Source: Physcomitrium patens (Eukaryota > Streptophyta > Bryopsida > Funariales > Funariaceae). From it: 64,000 nucleotides of DNA. The stretch is taken from positions 15,421,372 through 15,485,371 of the forward strand of contig NC_037260.1 of the NCBI RefSeq assembly GCF_000002425.4, in the 5' to 3' direction. Made by a program: the position numbers and the translations under genes. The notes beneath the pieces were generated by a model. The model saw nothing but the letters and a program-made list of their open reading frames with translations, did no database searches and was not told the origin of the DNA. Positions 1 to 14,300 of this stretch are shown here, one piece after another (position 1 is the first letter of the stretch; each line of letters opens with the position of its first letter).

Positions 1-490
1 TATCATAAAGAACAAAATCAAAAGACATACTTCATTGAACTTGCTTAAAAAAGGTTGAATCAACAATCAATGTTGATTTCTTTACTTAAAGATGAAAATA
101 CTTTAGCTTCAAGAGAATTATTTTTTATTGATCAAAAATTATATCTTCTTCTTTTGATGCAAGATAAACATGGCTAAAAAGACCATCTAACAAACTTTAT
201 TGCTTTTTTGGTCAATAGATGATTTTAAAATCAAAACTTGATAAAGACATGCTGTAGTGTCCTTGGCAATAATTCAAAACACATGCTTACATGAAATATC
301 CAAAAAAATAAAATAAATAAATAATATTTTAAAAAATTAAAATAAAATAGAGTGAATAGGAAAAAAAAATGGTTGAGATAGAAAAGAAAAAAGTAGAAGA
401 AGACCAGAAAAGGAAAGTAAAAAAGAGAGAGAGAAAAGAAAAGCAGAAAAGGAGAGAATGAATAAGGAAAAAAAATTAAAAGCAGAAAAG
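1..490. other. AT-rich flank, no gene recognised
   Basis: This stretch is very AT-rich with purine-rich runs around 355-490. I see no splice-consistent coding signal and no similarity to the better-preserved repeats elsewhere in the window. Confidence 0.5.
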
Positions 491-2040
491 AAAAGATGAG
501 AAGAGAAGATGAGGGGAGGGGCTAGAGGCTGCCCCTGAACCTTGACAGCTTCTTTGTCGATAGGGGTCCAGGCCGCCCTGGATACTACTCCTTTTCTTCT
601 AGTTTTTTCATGTGAGGCGTTAGTTCCGACGGCTACAGAAATTTTTCCATGTGTTTTTTTTCTTGTCAGTGTGTTTGACCGTGGCAATGCTGCGATGGAA
701 AAATAGAGTTGCTGGTTCTACTTTTTCCTTCTGTGGCGGAGAAGGGCTACGGATCAAGCTAGTTGGCGCGGCGACCTGGTGGAAACGTCATTATTGACGC
801 CTGACCTGCGAAAGTGTTTGGAAAGCACCGTTTTGTTTTTTTTTGTGGTTTTTGTTCCATTTTCTTTGTGCAGTTGATGAATTCAAAGTTGGCGGTGCTG
901 TTACGATGTCCTTTGTCTGTAGTAAGACACCAATGCGAAGCGGCTCAAGGTTCGTTTAACTTGCAACGGTGGTTGTTGGGGGGCACGATGCGGTGGGTTG
1001 GAGTGCGTCATGCTGTAACGACAACCTTCGTGCTAGGGAGCGCATTGCATTGGCTGGTAACACAACGGGGTTCCTTGATTCACCTACAAATTGGTGAAAT
1101 CAAAACAATCTAATGCAGTGTTCCCATCTTCACAGTTAGAGTGTAGGATTAGTGATCCAGTTGTTGCCCATTGGGATTTATTAGCATTGGGGGTCCTTGC
1201 CGTTGTGTTCAAACTAGATGATCAGGCTTGCCCAAGTAGATCAGCCACCCACGGTTTGCTCAATCGTTGCTGAATTCTTGGCGCGCGACCGTGGTCACAG
1301 TTAGTGAATTTGTAAGTTGGGCGTTGATTTGTTTGTCTTGTGCATTGAAATACGAGTCAGCAACTTTAAACAGACAGCGGGGTATTATTGTTGTTGTCGT
1401 TCTCTGCGTGGTGGTGCTGTTTACCTCCTCTCCAGCATCCGAATTCAAGTTGCTGCTTGGTATAAGGTTCTAATAGTCAAAATAAATAAATAAATAAATA
1501 AACAGACACAGGAAGAGCGGAAGCTTGTTTGCGCTAGATGCCTCTTTGCAAATGGTGGAGCGGAGTTGGCTCACCGCTAACTTTCATATGTTCTACTTGA
1601 TGGAGGAATAAATTCCAATTTAGGTGGCTTCCATCAGGTTTCGGTTCTATGTGTTCACAACATTGGATTTTGTAGTGGAGGAAAAACTTGCATTACAATC
1701 TGCAATCGCAAGTAGATTCAACTACTGGGTTTGGTGGCGTAGTGGGCATAAAGTGAAGTTATGGGATTCAAGTTGAAGAGGGCAGTTTGTGGTTATATTG
1801 TTGTTGTTCACATAGTGAATGGAATTCGGTTGTTCCGTGCCTTCAACGACACTGTACATGCTGCAGCTCGGGTGTCTGATCTTAGGAAAGGCCTGCGGAC
1901 TATAGTGGCCGCTCATCCAGCAATCGGGTTAGCAAGCAGAGGTGGTGGAGCTTGACTCACTACTAGTCCAACAATGCGGCAAATTCCTCCAGCTTGGTGA
2001 GGACTCCCGGATGGTGATGTTGCTAGTAGGGTTGAAAATA
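490..2040. other. GC-moderate segment of unknown nature
   Basis: Base composition changes abruptly from the AT-rich flanks to roughly balanced composition and back again. Open frames of 60-100 codons exist on both strands, but none resembles a known family and several open only with non-ATG codons. A TAAA-type microsatellite sits at about 1480-1502. The segment could be a remnant of a retroelement untranslated region, a non-coding transcript or a dead gene; the sequence does not decide. Confidence 0.3.
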
Positions 2041-2500
2041 GTAGGTTAGAAGAATTTTAGTTTTGAAGAATTTTAGGATAAAATGGATGATTTATGTATG
2101 GATGAAAAATAAATTGGATGAAGATTTAATCAAAGATGAAATTTTTGGCATGGATAATAAGTTATTTGTAGATGATAACTTATATTTGGATGATTTTTTT
2201 TATCAATGGATGAATTTAATTAAATAAAATAAATATTAAACAAAAAATAAAAATAAAAATAAAAAAATTAAATTAAAAATTAAGAGAAGGAATTTCTTTA
2301 GACATGCATTTTATGAGTAATTTGGTATTGTGAGTGTGAATTAATGGTAGAAGATTTGCTTAATAATTTGGATGTTTTAAGAAGATTAAAGAGTGATTTA
2401 ATTAAAATTTAAATAAGAGCTACAACTTATTAAACTTGTTTAATTAATTTACTTCTTGAGAATTAGAATAAACTTCTAAGTAGTGGAGGTTTATTGTAGT
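2040..2500. other. AT-rich, low-complexity spacer
   Basis: Repeated short words around gatgaa/ttggatgaa give a low-complexity look between about 2050 and 2220, followed by A/T-rich DNA. No gene or element is recognised. Confidence 0.4.
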
Positions 2501-2509
2501 TCAAAAAAT

Positions 2510-3700
2510 GTAATCTTTTATTCATCTCCTACTTTGATGTGTACCAAGTTGTATGCTCCTTGTAGATCTATTTTTATATAGATCTTTATTTGCTTGAATT
2601 GATCAAGAAGTCCTAAAATCAAAGATAAAGGATTTATATTCTTGATGGTGGTCTTATTGAGCCTTTGATAGTCCACACACATTCGTAATGATCTATCTTT
2701 TTTTTCCCTTAAAAATCAATTAAATAATCATACAAACCATGCTTTAGAAAGATAATTTCTTTTTTTCTTCTCAAAACCATCTTGATAATCTTGGTATTGA
2801 CTTGGAATGTTGATTATAGTCTTTCCACGATTAAGACTGGATATGGTGTATATAACAAAAAATGGCTTTTCTTTTGTAGCATGCATGAAAGCTCTTGCAC
2901 CTATCAATAAAGATTTGATTATATTAGATTTATAGGTTTTTATTTAACTAGCAAAATCTTGAATTAAATTATAAAAAAATAAAGGTTACAAGAAATCTAA
3001 TCTATTTGAGGGTTATATTTCTTTAGCTACAATAATCCTAAAATGACTAGATTGAAAAGAAATCTAATCACATTAAATATTATTAAGCTATTATGACCAT
3101 TAATTGTTATATCAAAAAGAACAATTTTATGGATAATATCTCTAAAAGACAACAAACAACCATTTATTATTTTTACATACATGGATTGGATTTTCTTAAT
3201 TAAAAATATTTCTTATTTTTTTATTAGTTTTTGTCTATAAAACAAGTTGAGGCTTTTATACCTAATAAGATAAAGACCTTGTGATTTTTTGATCCTAAAA
3301 AAATTTCTACTATAAAATAAGATGAAAGATTTGAAAAGAGAATAGGACCTTTACTAAGTGTTGTACAAGCTTCCAGTGACATGATATCTATTGTAGCTAG
3401 AGAAACTGGCTTTTCAACATATTATCTACTTTAGCAACCATGTTTATCATTTTGTAATTGCATTGATTCTTTAGACAATATTGAGAAATAGGCTTAGGTT
3501 TTTCAAAATATAAGCACAAACCTTCTTGAGAACGTTGTGAAAAAGAGAAATTTTACTTAAAGAAAACACATGATTTTTTATTGTAACTAGATATGGACAA
3601 ACACTGCCTTTCATTCAAATGAATTCTACTACGTCATATGTCATGATAGCTTTTGATAGTTGTGAGTTCGAGCAATGCATCTTAATTGATGAATTAGTTA
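2510..3700 (-). mobile_element. Decayed Ty3/Gypsy chromovirus fragment (copy D)
   Basis: Seen: the plus strand around 2830-3060 closely resembles the reverse complement of the protease/linker region of copy B (about 31690-31810). Around 2515-2720 it corresponds to the RT start of copy C (about 58900-59110), and around 3450-3540 to the gag zinc-knuckle region of copy C (about 60000-60050). The order RT, protease, gag with rising coordinate places the fragment on the minus strand. It is broken and very AT-shifted, so it is old. Neither LTR was recognised for it. Confidence 0.6.
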
Positions 3701-5060
3701 AAAGTATAGTTTTAAGTCATTTTATTATATAAATATTAAAATTAGGAGTCTTTTTAAATATTTAAGTATTTATTAGAATTTAGAATTATTTATAAATTAC
3801 AAAAGTCTTATTAGAAGAAAAGTTATAAAAATAAAATCTTAGTAAGTCTTTGAAGAAATTATCTTAGTTGATTTAGTATTTTTACTTATTATTAAATATT
3901 AAGAATTAATTATTAAGATCAATGTCTTTATTGGCCTCCTATCTACATGTATTACTTATAAAAATCCTTTCAATGTTTTCTTAGTAGTTAGAAGAAGCAT
4001 GAAAAAAAACTTCATATCTTTTTAGTTAATTCTAAAAAAAATAGATTTTTAGTGGTTTTAAATTGATTTTATTACTATAAAAAATAATAAAAGTAGAAAA
4101 ATATAATCTTAAAGAAATATTAGCATTACAAAAATATTATAAAATATTTTAGGATTTATTTAGAATTTATTTAGAATTATTTAGAAAATTTTAGAAAAGA
4201 TTTCAAGATTTTGATAAAATTGAGTTTTACCATCTTGGAAGCCATTATGAAAAAATAGAAGAAGATTTGAAGGCCATACAAGGTTCTTAGTCTATTTGGA
4301 TGTTTTTAAACAATGTGATGAAGTCAAAAATGTAAAATTATGAATAATAGAAAATAAGAGGACTAGCAACTAGTATAGTCCTTGTAGAAAGAGAAGTGCG
4401 CAAGTCCCATGTGGATTGTAGCACCTTGAATAGATTTAGGAGGATAAAAATAATGCCTTATAACCTCTCTTAATAACTCATATATACTACATGTGAACAT
4501 TGGTGATGCTTGAATCCTTAATCTATAAGCAAGTTATCCTTAAGGTAAATTATTTTGACTTAACTTTTGAATTATTCACTTCTTATTTTTAAACTTTCAT
4601 AAATTACTTACAATAATTCGGATTTACACATTTCTTATGTCATTACAAAGATAATAAAATTTATTATATAGAAATATATTTTTTAATCTTTTATTTTATT
4701 TTTTACGAAGTAAAAAATCAATAAATAAATTATAGACTACTTTTCTTATATGCAATTGCTTGATTGCACTTATTTCACTTATTTTGTGTTGTTCTTTCTT
4801 TTATTCTTATTTATTGCATCTTCTACTTTATTCCACAAATTATAAGCAACTTTTAATTGAGGCCATCTTGTAATTTGGATCGAGGGAGAAATTTATCCTC
4901 AAAATAATATGTGGTGCTTGACATACATTTTTTTGCTCAAATAAATGCCATAGCTCTATACTTCATTAGATTTTAGTATATAATGACTCTTTCGAGAGCT
5001 ACTTAGCCCATACACATATTTATCAAATCTCACATCCTAAAATTTTTTGTAACATACTTT
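3700..5060. other. AT-rich DNA without identifiable content
   Basis: About 1.3 kb between two element fragments. It is dominated by A/T runs with no open frame of note. It may include further decayed element sequence, but I could not match it to copies B or C. Confidence 0.35.
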
Positions 5061-5560
5061 ATGAGCAGACAAAGCTTCGAAGTTGTATTACATGAAGTTT
5101 GCTTGAGAATGCACTTAACACCTGATTGTGGAAGAAAAAACAATGAACTTGCAATAAGATGATCTTAACTACTCTAATAGAATCCTAAAAAAATTCCAAA
5201 TAAATTATAACAATATTAATCAATCTTTAATTAAATCCAAAAGAAATTTTAAGAACTTACAAAAGTAATGTAAAGAAATAATAAATTAATCTTAATAAAA
5301 TATATATTAATGAGAACTTAGCCAAGAACTTCACATTAATGAGAACTTGGCCAAGAACTTCACATGCCATTTAAAATTTCTAGCATAAACTCCTATCTTA
5401 TTTGTGATGATAAAAGATAAATCATTATAAATGTTGTAAAAATTATCAAAAATTCAACAAGATTACTATCAAAAAAAGATATCTTCTATTTTTAATATTA
5501 TAATTTTTTTATCAATTAAATCAAGAAAATATCTATATTAAATTAGATTTATAAGAAGCA
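5055..5560 (+). repeat. Fragment of the TG...CA repeat that is also inside copies B and C
   Basis: The stretch from about 5060 to 5290 matches about 29110-29300 in copy B (shared words around TTGCTTGAGAATGC and GATTGTGGAAG) and, more distantly, the start of the 60577-61789 insertion in copy C. Only the left part of the repeat is recognisable here. A 29-bp duplication that includes GAACTTRGCCAAGAACTTCA lies at about 5307-5365. Confidence 0.5.
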
Positions 5561-8500
5561 TATAATTTGATATACATTAAAAAAGGAGATGAATAAAAGA
5601 TTGCATTTTAAACCAAGTATAGGCTTTTTTAATATAATATCATGCTTTTAGACTCAAATATATATATATATATATATATTAGCCACTTTTTAACATATAA
5701 TAAATGATATTTTTAAATACTTTTAAGATTATTTTATTATTTCTTATCTAAAAAATATTTTAATCTATTCTAAAAATATATAAAAATATAAACTTCATAT
5801 TTTTTTGTTAAAAAAATATTAAAAATATAAAATAATATGAAATAATAGAGATATGTATATTTCATATCATTTAGGTTGATTTCTTAAGATATATTATTTC
5901 AAATAATAATGCTATGATAGATCCTTAAAAAATTCAAACTATTATATATTAGAAGATTCTATAAATTATAGAATATTTTTAATATTTTTTTAGAATTTTC
6001 TAATTACCAAAAATTTACTTATTATTAAGAATATCTTTTAAGTTATAGCTCCACCTATATGTTTGATTTGTAAAGAAAAATTTGAGTAGAATAAAGAAGC
6101 TGAAGCTGTATTTGATTCTTCAAAGATATATTTTACTACAACACCAATCTTATGTTGTTTTAACTTCTTCAATGCATTTTTTATAGAAGTAGATATACCC
6201 AACTTTTCTTTAGATGCAATATTATTACAAATGAGAGCAAATAACAAACTTTATTCAATAGCTTTTTATTCAAGAAACATTTTAGTAATCAAGATCAATT
6301 ACAAGATCTATAACATAGAGATTGTAGATTCATTTTAAGAACAATAACATTATCTAAAAGATAAGTTACAACATTTTTTAATCAATTACAATCAATTATG
6401 TCTTTAAATTCTTTCATGCATGATATCAATAATAATTCTTTTGAATTTTATACTTATAAATTTGAATTTAAGCATAATCTATTTTATTTTTAAAAATTCT
6501 TATATATTCCAAAAGATGAAGCACAATCATCTTTTCTTTAAGTTTCTCAAAATTTATCAACTATATGACATTTTGGATGTAACAAGATCTTAGAATTAAT
6601 ATCAAGATACTTTTTATAGCTTCAAATGTAAAAAATAATTAAAAACTTTGTACAATCATGTGATATTTGTTCAAGATCAAAAATACTTTGTAATCAATGT
6701 AATGAACTTTTCCAATCATTATCTATACCAAAAGAACTATAGTCATATATTTGTATAGATTCTATCACTAATCTTCTAATCTTAAGCTCATTTGTTTTTA
6801 TATTTGTAATTGTACATTATTTCACTAAAATTGTATATTTTATATTGTATATAAAAATTATCACAAGTAAAAAATATCTAGATTATTTTTTGATGATATT
6901 TATTATTTTTAAAGAATATTATATTAAATAAAAAAAATCAATTTGTATCTAGGTTTTAAAAAATAATTAAGATATTGAAGGTAGATATAAAACTATCTTT
7001 AGTCTTCTATCTTCAAATTGATGGACAAACTATATATATAAATGAAGTTTTTAGAGTTTCATTTGAGACATAGTATCAATTACCATTAAAGAAATTGAAA
7101 AATTCTCTTGCTATTAGCAAATTTTTCTATAATAATATAATATATTCTTCTATTTAATAAATATTTTTTTATTCTAATTATAATTATGATCCATAATTTT
7201 ATAATCTTGTAATAAAAAATTAATAAATTTTTTAAATACTAAATACTATAATAAAAATATAATTAAAAAAATCTCAAAAAAAAATGTAGATATCTATTGT
7301 AAAGAATAACTTTAATTCTACGTTAACAATTAGATATAATTACTTTGTTGTAATATCAAGACTATTTGTTCTTGTCACAAGTTGGATTGGTATAGGCTTG
7401 GATTATTTTTCATTTATAAATAGATCAATTGAATTGCATATTGATTATATCGACCAAAGTCTATAATAATTTATCTTATATTCCATATATTTATTCTTAA
7501 GGCATATAAATTAAAGGATATATTGGAAAGAAGTCAAATACTACATCTTCCTATAGAAGTGTACAACAATCAAGAATTTGATATGGAAGAGGTTTTGGAC
7601 TCAAGGCAGTGCTAAAGTAGGTTGGAATATCTTCTACATTGGTATAAATATGATATTAGTAAACATACATTGGAGCCATTCTAGAATCTTGCAAATAATG
7701 CAAAAAAAAGTTGATACTTTTTATCAATGATATCCATCAAAATTAAGATAAAGACTTTAAAAATTTCATGCTATAAACCAAATTAAATTCAATGAAGATT
7801 ATACTTTATTTTCTATTCATTTTTATAAATTTTTTTTCAAATTGTATCATTAGAAAAATAAAAAATCAACAACGAATAAATTTAACTTAAGAACTATCAT
7901 TTATAGAGTTACTAAACTAGGCATTGATATTGTCACAACCTTCAAGACAGCTTAACAAAGATAAAGATCTTTAAAAAAGATGTCATGATGTATGCTATTT
8001 AATAGTTAAAACTTAGGTTATAATGCATGTTTATTATTAATTTAAGTTTATAATTGAATTGATATTAATATGATGTTTATGTAGTAGTTGTTGTTGTTGG
8101 TTGAGAACTAATTCAAATAATCATTAGATTGGTAGTTAAGAGGACTTTGTTGATTGAATTAAGCTAAGAGTTAGATTAATATTAGATTGAATAATGGAGG
8201 TGTAAAGATGGTGGCTTACTATTAGGCTAACTAAAGAAGAATCTTTATTTGACCAAGTATAGAGCAACCATTGGATCAAATGTAGAGAAGTTTTTGTTGC
8301 ACCAAGTATGGAGCAATTATTGAACCAATTGATGAAGAGTCTTTATTTGACCAAGTTCCAGCTTTTTATGAAATTGATCTTATAGAAACTTCTTGTGGTG
8401 GCCAAATGTGTGGCAACTTCTTATTAGATGGTTTTTATAGTTGAGATAGTTAAATATACTTAGAATTTGGAATTTAAAAAAAATGGTTAGTAGACATTAG

Positions 8501-9390
8501 AAGTTGGTTTTGAAAGTTTGAAGTATGTTTTTTTAAAATTTTTTAAGTGCTTAGAGGATTTAAAGATATTGAGATTACTTAGAAAAGTGAAGATATGTAC
8601 TATGTGCATATGATGTGTTATCTACTTGGACTTATAAAAAAATCATAGTTTGAATTATGAAATTTTATTTATTAAATATGATTAGAGAATATTTTTAAGA
8701 TAAGCTTTTAGATATGAATCTTTGATGAGGTATGTTAATAGTGTACAAAGTTTGAAAGCTTAAAGTTTTCTAAAATTTTTAAAAAATAAAGAATTAAAAT
8801 AAAAGGTATATAAATACTATGGTAGTAGAAAGAATAAACTTTAAAGATACATATTTCAATAGATACTTTAACTTAGACTATTAATTATTGAGAAGTGAAT
8901 GCTTACATAATTTTTTTAGCTTATTTCAAAATCTTACATGCATAGGATCTATGAACTATCACATATAAGTATTTATGCAAGCAATCTTTGATCATATGTT
9001 GCATATATTGAATTTTTGCATTATATGCGAACTATTTGTTATACAATTTGATCAAGTGGCATACATGTTAGAAACTTGCTTTATAAATTAAGCATGTGGC
9101 TTAAAAGTTGAACACACGTTAGATGATTTATAGAACATTGCCACATAGTTCCTTTGTTAGATAGTATATATAGAAGCAAGGAAGAGGCCTTTCTCATTCT
9201 TGTCAACTTTATTTTTGCTTCTAATGTAATTTTAAGAATTTTTAGCTTTTTATCTTTAGAAATAGGTATTCTAGTTTTTTTTATAAATATACATACTTTC
9301 TTATATTTTTTATATTAAATTTCTTTGAGACACATCTCATTTATTTGGTTATATTCTTTAAGTTCTTATTTTCATCAATATCTAAATCAA
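5560..9390 (+). mobile_element. Decayed Ty3/Gypsy chromovirus, 3' part with LTR remnant (copy A)
   Basis: Seen: about 5560-5700 matches the RT region of copy B at about 32240-32360. About 6040-6400 matches its RNase H region (about 32700-33010), and about 6480-7990 its integrase region. At about 8930-9390 there is an LTR remnant of the same family as 27745-28269, with TATATATAG near 9165 followed by a degenerate R start near 9200. The stretch 8000-8930 between integrase and LTR was not resolved. The copy is strongly AT-shifted and broken throughout, so it is old. Confidence 0.6.
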
Positions 9391-9996
9391 AGAAATATGT
9401 TATTTTTATAAATTTTTAAAGAAAAAATATATATTATTAATTTTTATTATTTATTATTTTAATATTATAATTAAAATACATTATTAAATAATATAAATGA
9501 TATTAGTATAAATTATTTCTTTAAAAGAAATCAAATCTATTATATTATGTTCTTTTTAAAATTTTGACATCTATTTGTTCTACCACATAGAAAATTAAAG
9601 AAACAATGGTATCAAAAAAACATATTTTACACATTATTATTACTTGAAAAATAAATTAGGTTGTATTTAATATTATAATAAATCTGATTTCTACCATTTT
9701 AATATATAATAAAGAAATAATATCATCAAACACTTCATTGTTTAAAACAACTATTATAAGCCAATGTATCATATTTACATCATCTACTAACTAATATAAA
9801 ATTTTGTATGTTATAGAAATGGGATTTTAACAACTATGACTAATCAATGAAAATTATTTTATGTTTCATTAAAAAAAATTCAAAACTGACATATTCTAAG
9901 TCTACATGTAATATTTTAATTGAATATTATTTTTATTATTTTTATAATTATTATGATATATAATATATAATATATTTATAATATTTATAAAAAAAA

Positions 9997-10134
9997 TTAA
10001 AGCCACATCCCAATTTTGTTAAAACCACACCCTCAAATCATTAATTTTGAAGAATGAGGAACATGGGAAAAGGGACAAAGATGGAGGATGGACAAAATCA
10101 ATCATGAGATGGTTATGTGGGGTGTGGCTTTAAA
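9997..10134. mobile_element. Small MITE-like element with terminal inverted repeats
   Basis: The left end (TTAAAGCCACATCCCA, from 9997) is the reverse complement of the right end (TGGGGTGTGGCTTTAA, to 10133) with one mismatch. The outermost bases read TTAA/TTTA, so a TTAA-type target duplication is possible but not proven. No coding capacity in 138 bp. The superfamily is not assigned. Confidence 0.5.
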
Positions 10135-11139
10135 AACTCCCTATTTATACTAAATAAATTTAATTATATTTTGTAAGAATTCTTATGCAATCTAAAAACT
10201 AAACACCAGTATGTGTTTTTAAGCTTTAGATGCTATTGCTAAAAAAAATTGAAAATAAATCACAAGATTATTTTAAAAGCTAACACCTTGCACTGATATT
10301 TTTGAAAAAAAATAAAATTTTAAATTTCATAAATAAATGAAAAAAAAAAGAAAAAAAGAAGAAAAAAAGACTAATCCATCCTTCGTAACATTGAAAAAAA
10401 TATATGCATTTATTTAATTATTTTTGAATCAGATATCATATCAAAGTCATCTGTTCAAGAAAATTTAAGAAAATATATGAATTAAGATAGTACATACTTG
10501 GTATATTTAATATAAAATCTAAAACGAGAATTTTTTGTAAAAAAAACTTTATCTAGTATCAAAGATATAAAGCGAAGGGACCAAGAATTTAAGAAGTTCA
10601 AGAAAATGAAGATATAAAATTAAAATCAAGACTGTGTACAAGACTAAGAACAAAACAAAACTTGGAATGTTTTAATTTTTTTGGAAATAAAACTAAAATT
10701 CTATTTTTCCTACTTCTCTATCTATACAATGACAAGTAAGTTTTTTAAAAGCTTCTTAAAGAGATTCTAAGACTTATAATCATCCTAGAGGACTATATAA
10801 TTTTCAATTGAAAGACTAGTCATTTTATTATATCTCTTTGCACTTAATCGTGTTAATATGTTGAACACAGGAATATTAGTGAGATGATTGAATGCAGGAA
10901 ATAATGAAGTGCAATAGGTATCTTATTGATAATTTAGACCAAATAGAATTTCAATGATTTTATTGAAAATATCAACTCATTTTTGCTTACCAAGTTGTGG
11001 GTGCACAATAATGTAGGACCTTTAACTGTTACCTAAATTTTAACAACTAAAAAGTGGGAAGGTTTCAAAAAGCCCCTACAGCAAGCTAAAACTACACCCA
11101 AAAGTATCTTATTTGGCATAAAGGATGAAAAGAGACGAG

Positions 11140-11204
11140 GCCTTGTGGGATTGCCATAAAAGAGCTATTCTAGCAGAACGCTCTATGACAAAAATTCAAT
11201 AGAA

Positions 11205-11236
<32 letters not shown>

Positions 11237-11390
11237 CATAAATTCTTTATTCTTTTATGTATTTTATCCTTTTTGAAACCTCTGCAAAACCTCATGGAAT
11301 TGCCATAAAAAAAGCTACCCTACTAGAAGGCTCCATATCTATGCTTCAATTGAATAATAAATAGATCATAAATCCATGGCCGTTTATGCT
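11140..11390. repeat. Two imperfect direct copies of an ~130-bp unit
   Basis: Both copies share ATTGCCATAAAA followed by AGCTA, an AGAA-type word and a TTCAAT word, then TCATAAAT. The first starts near 11140 and the second near 11280. The first contains the TA microsatellite 11210-11236, which the second lacks. The content is not recognised. Confidence 0.4.
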
Positions 11391-14300
11391 TCTTCTTTTT
11401 TTTAATTTTTTCTTGATGTATCCTTTGAAAGTATGGGACTTGGAAATGGAGCTAATCACTAGTGCCATCCATCATCCCCTTTTACAAAAAAAACAAAGCC
11501 ATTGACTATCATTTGCAAGGACTACGGAATGCATCCCTTGGCATGTACTTACTTAGAAAAAGGATGGGAACCATATTTGAACTATATTTGGACAATCCTT
11601 CTCATGCCCCATTTTGCAAATAAACTACTTTTTTGTACATGTCTTCATGTAGATATAAGAAGAAAACTCTAACATTAAGATCAACATGGATTATGTGTGA
11701 AATATTTTGGCAAGAGTACGCTTGTCAAAAATGGTCTCGATGCATGTCTTTGAAAAAGTGGCTCAAATAATTGAGAGTCTAAACAAATTAAAAATAAACA
11801 AATGAGAATAGGGCAAAGGTTGTTGTGTGCCACATATTAGGGCTAGCCTCTTGAGAAATCATAAAGGAATGTTGACCTCTGTTGCTTTAATTACTGAGTG
11901 ATAAGACACAATGTTACATAAAGTACCATGTTTGAGCTACATGGCATGAAAGAATAGAATCTTATTTCATTCCAAGTGAAAATTCTATGTTAACATTAAA
12001 TATTTTAAACTTCTTTGCATACATTGTGTAGAACTGTATGAAGATATTCATATAGAGGTTATTACATCCACATATTTATATGTTACACATAAAATGTATA
12101 CACACTAAACAAATGAATGCCAGTTTACCTTTGAAGGAAATTGATTTTTGAAGATGAAACTTCAAATTTCAAATTACAAATTTTAAAAACTTGATTTCTT
12201 ATATATATATATATATATATATAATTTAATTTATAGGTAGTTAGTATTTTTAAAGAATAATTTTATTGTTTTTTAAAAGAAAAATAAATAAATAATCAAT
12301 TTAAATTTTGTTGATAAATATATATGGATATATATATATATATATATATATAGGTTAAATTTATCAATTCAAATCTTATAATTTCAAATTCAAGTATTTA
12401 AAATAACAACTGTATGCTAAATTTTATGTTGTAGATATTATATGATCTTTAATAATCCTTTTTTCATTAAAATATTTTCCCAATTTTTGAAAGAGAAAAG
12501 AAACAAAAAATCAAATAATCAAACACTCCAATCATTTCAAATACTCCATGCAGAATCTATAAACAGTGGTGTTGTATGCTGTGGTTTTTCAAGTATGTGA
12601 TTTCAACTTCTTTTTTTTTTGTTCCTACAATATACATTTTCACCTTTAAGTAGTAGAAGATAAAAAAATAATAATAATAATAATAATAATAAGTAAACCT
12701 AACTATATTTCTGAAATTTTAAAAGTAGCATGATCATTACACAAATGTAAATCAAAACAATTCAAGCCACTAAATTAATATCTCTAGAATATCTCTAGAA
12801 AAACTGAATAAATTTTTCATGAAAATAATATTGATGCATGAAATTTCAAAAAAAGAAAAAAGGTGCTAACATGTACTTTCAAAAATAACTCAATATGTGG
12901 GTATATAATAGGAGTTTAAGATAAGATTAAATAGACCAAAATTGAAAATATCAGATTTCAGCATTATTTGCAATTCATTTAAAAAAATAGTTACATTGGA
13001 GGGAATATAGAATAATATTTATTCGGGGATTATGCAAGTTACTATTAAAATAGTTTTTTTAGGAATAACATAGTTGCTATCCCAATATTCAATTTTATTA
13101 GTGCCTCATGTGTCTTTTACATCAACACTAGATCAAACATTGGCCATTCATTTTAAACAATTATCAGTTCAAAAGATATGAAAGAAGATTTTCAGAATTT
13201 AAACAAAATAAGCATGGTACAATATTTGGTCAAGTGATGTACCAAGGCAAAAGAAATATGCAAGAATGTGCAAATGAAATAGACACTTCTCACTGAATGT
13301 ACACATTAAAACTGTACAAAGACAAAAAGGGCTCAACAATGAAGCACATTGGGATTAGAAAAATGTAATTTATTTTGGGCCTGTGCACATTACCATCACT
13401 TTCTCACATTTCAATCCAACATAAAGTTTCAATGTCACATGAAAGGAGTAGAAGACTCTGATAACACTTGCAATTAAACTTTCCATATTTGAACAAGTAA
13501 TTTTTAAAAAGAAACTACATTTCAAAATGTACAATCATTCACCCGTTTGACCAAGTTTGGCATAAATCAAACAATTTAAGAATAATAAACAAGACAAAAT
13601 AAAATCAAGTGTATACTGAGAATTATATAGAAATTGAATCTAAATAATAAACTTATACCTGGTATCCAGAATTTTCCTGCAAAATTTAATCTTTTTTTTC
13701 TTTTAAAATTTGAATGGAGTATTACTAAGATTCAAATTTCTAACTAAGAAATAAAATCTCCAATGATTATACCATGGAATTCAATGCATTCAATAGTAGT
13801 GGATAAACTCAAAATAAAGCTGTTGGTGATTTATTTGTTTGTTTGTGTGTATATATATATATATATATACATACATATATGTTGCACAATATCATATTTC
13901 TTTCACAAGTTTTTCATCCATCAACTGAAAGAAATATGTTTTTCTTAACATATAAGAATGACAAACTGTACTTGTCATTCAATTAAACATCTTGTACCTC
14001 CTTTGAAAGTTGAACTGCTCAATAAATATTCAAAGATTGTGTGTGTGTGAGTGTGTGTGTGGGTATTGATATATCAAAAGAATTGTACAGTGTTCAGAGG
14101 ATCCCATGGCAATTCTAACTTTTAAGCAGACCAGTTTTTAAGAACAAGATATTTGAGGATATAGAGTTAATCACTACAAACGAAGTGAAAGAAAAATAAT
14201 AACTTATGGTCAATTGTTACTTCAACAAAACCAAAAAAAAAATCACGCTCATTATGAATATTATATTACTCACATTTTTGATAACATAGGAAGTGTATAT

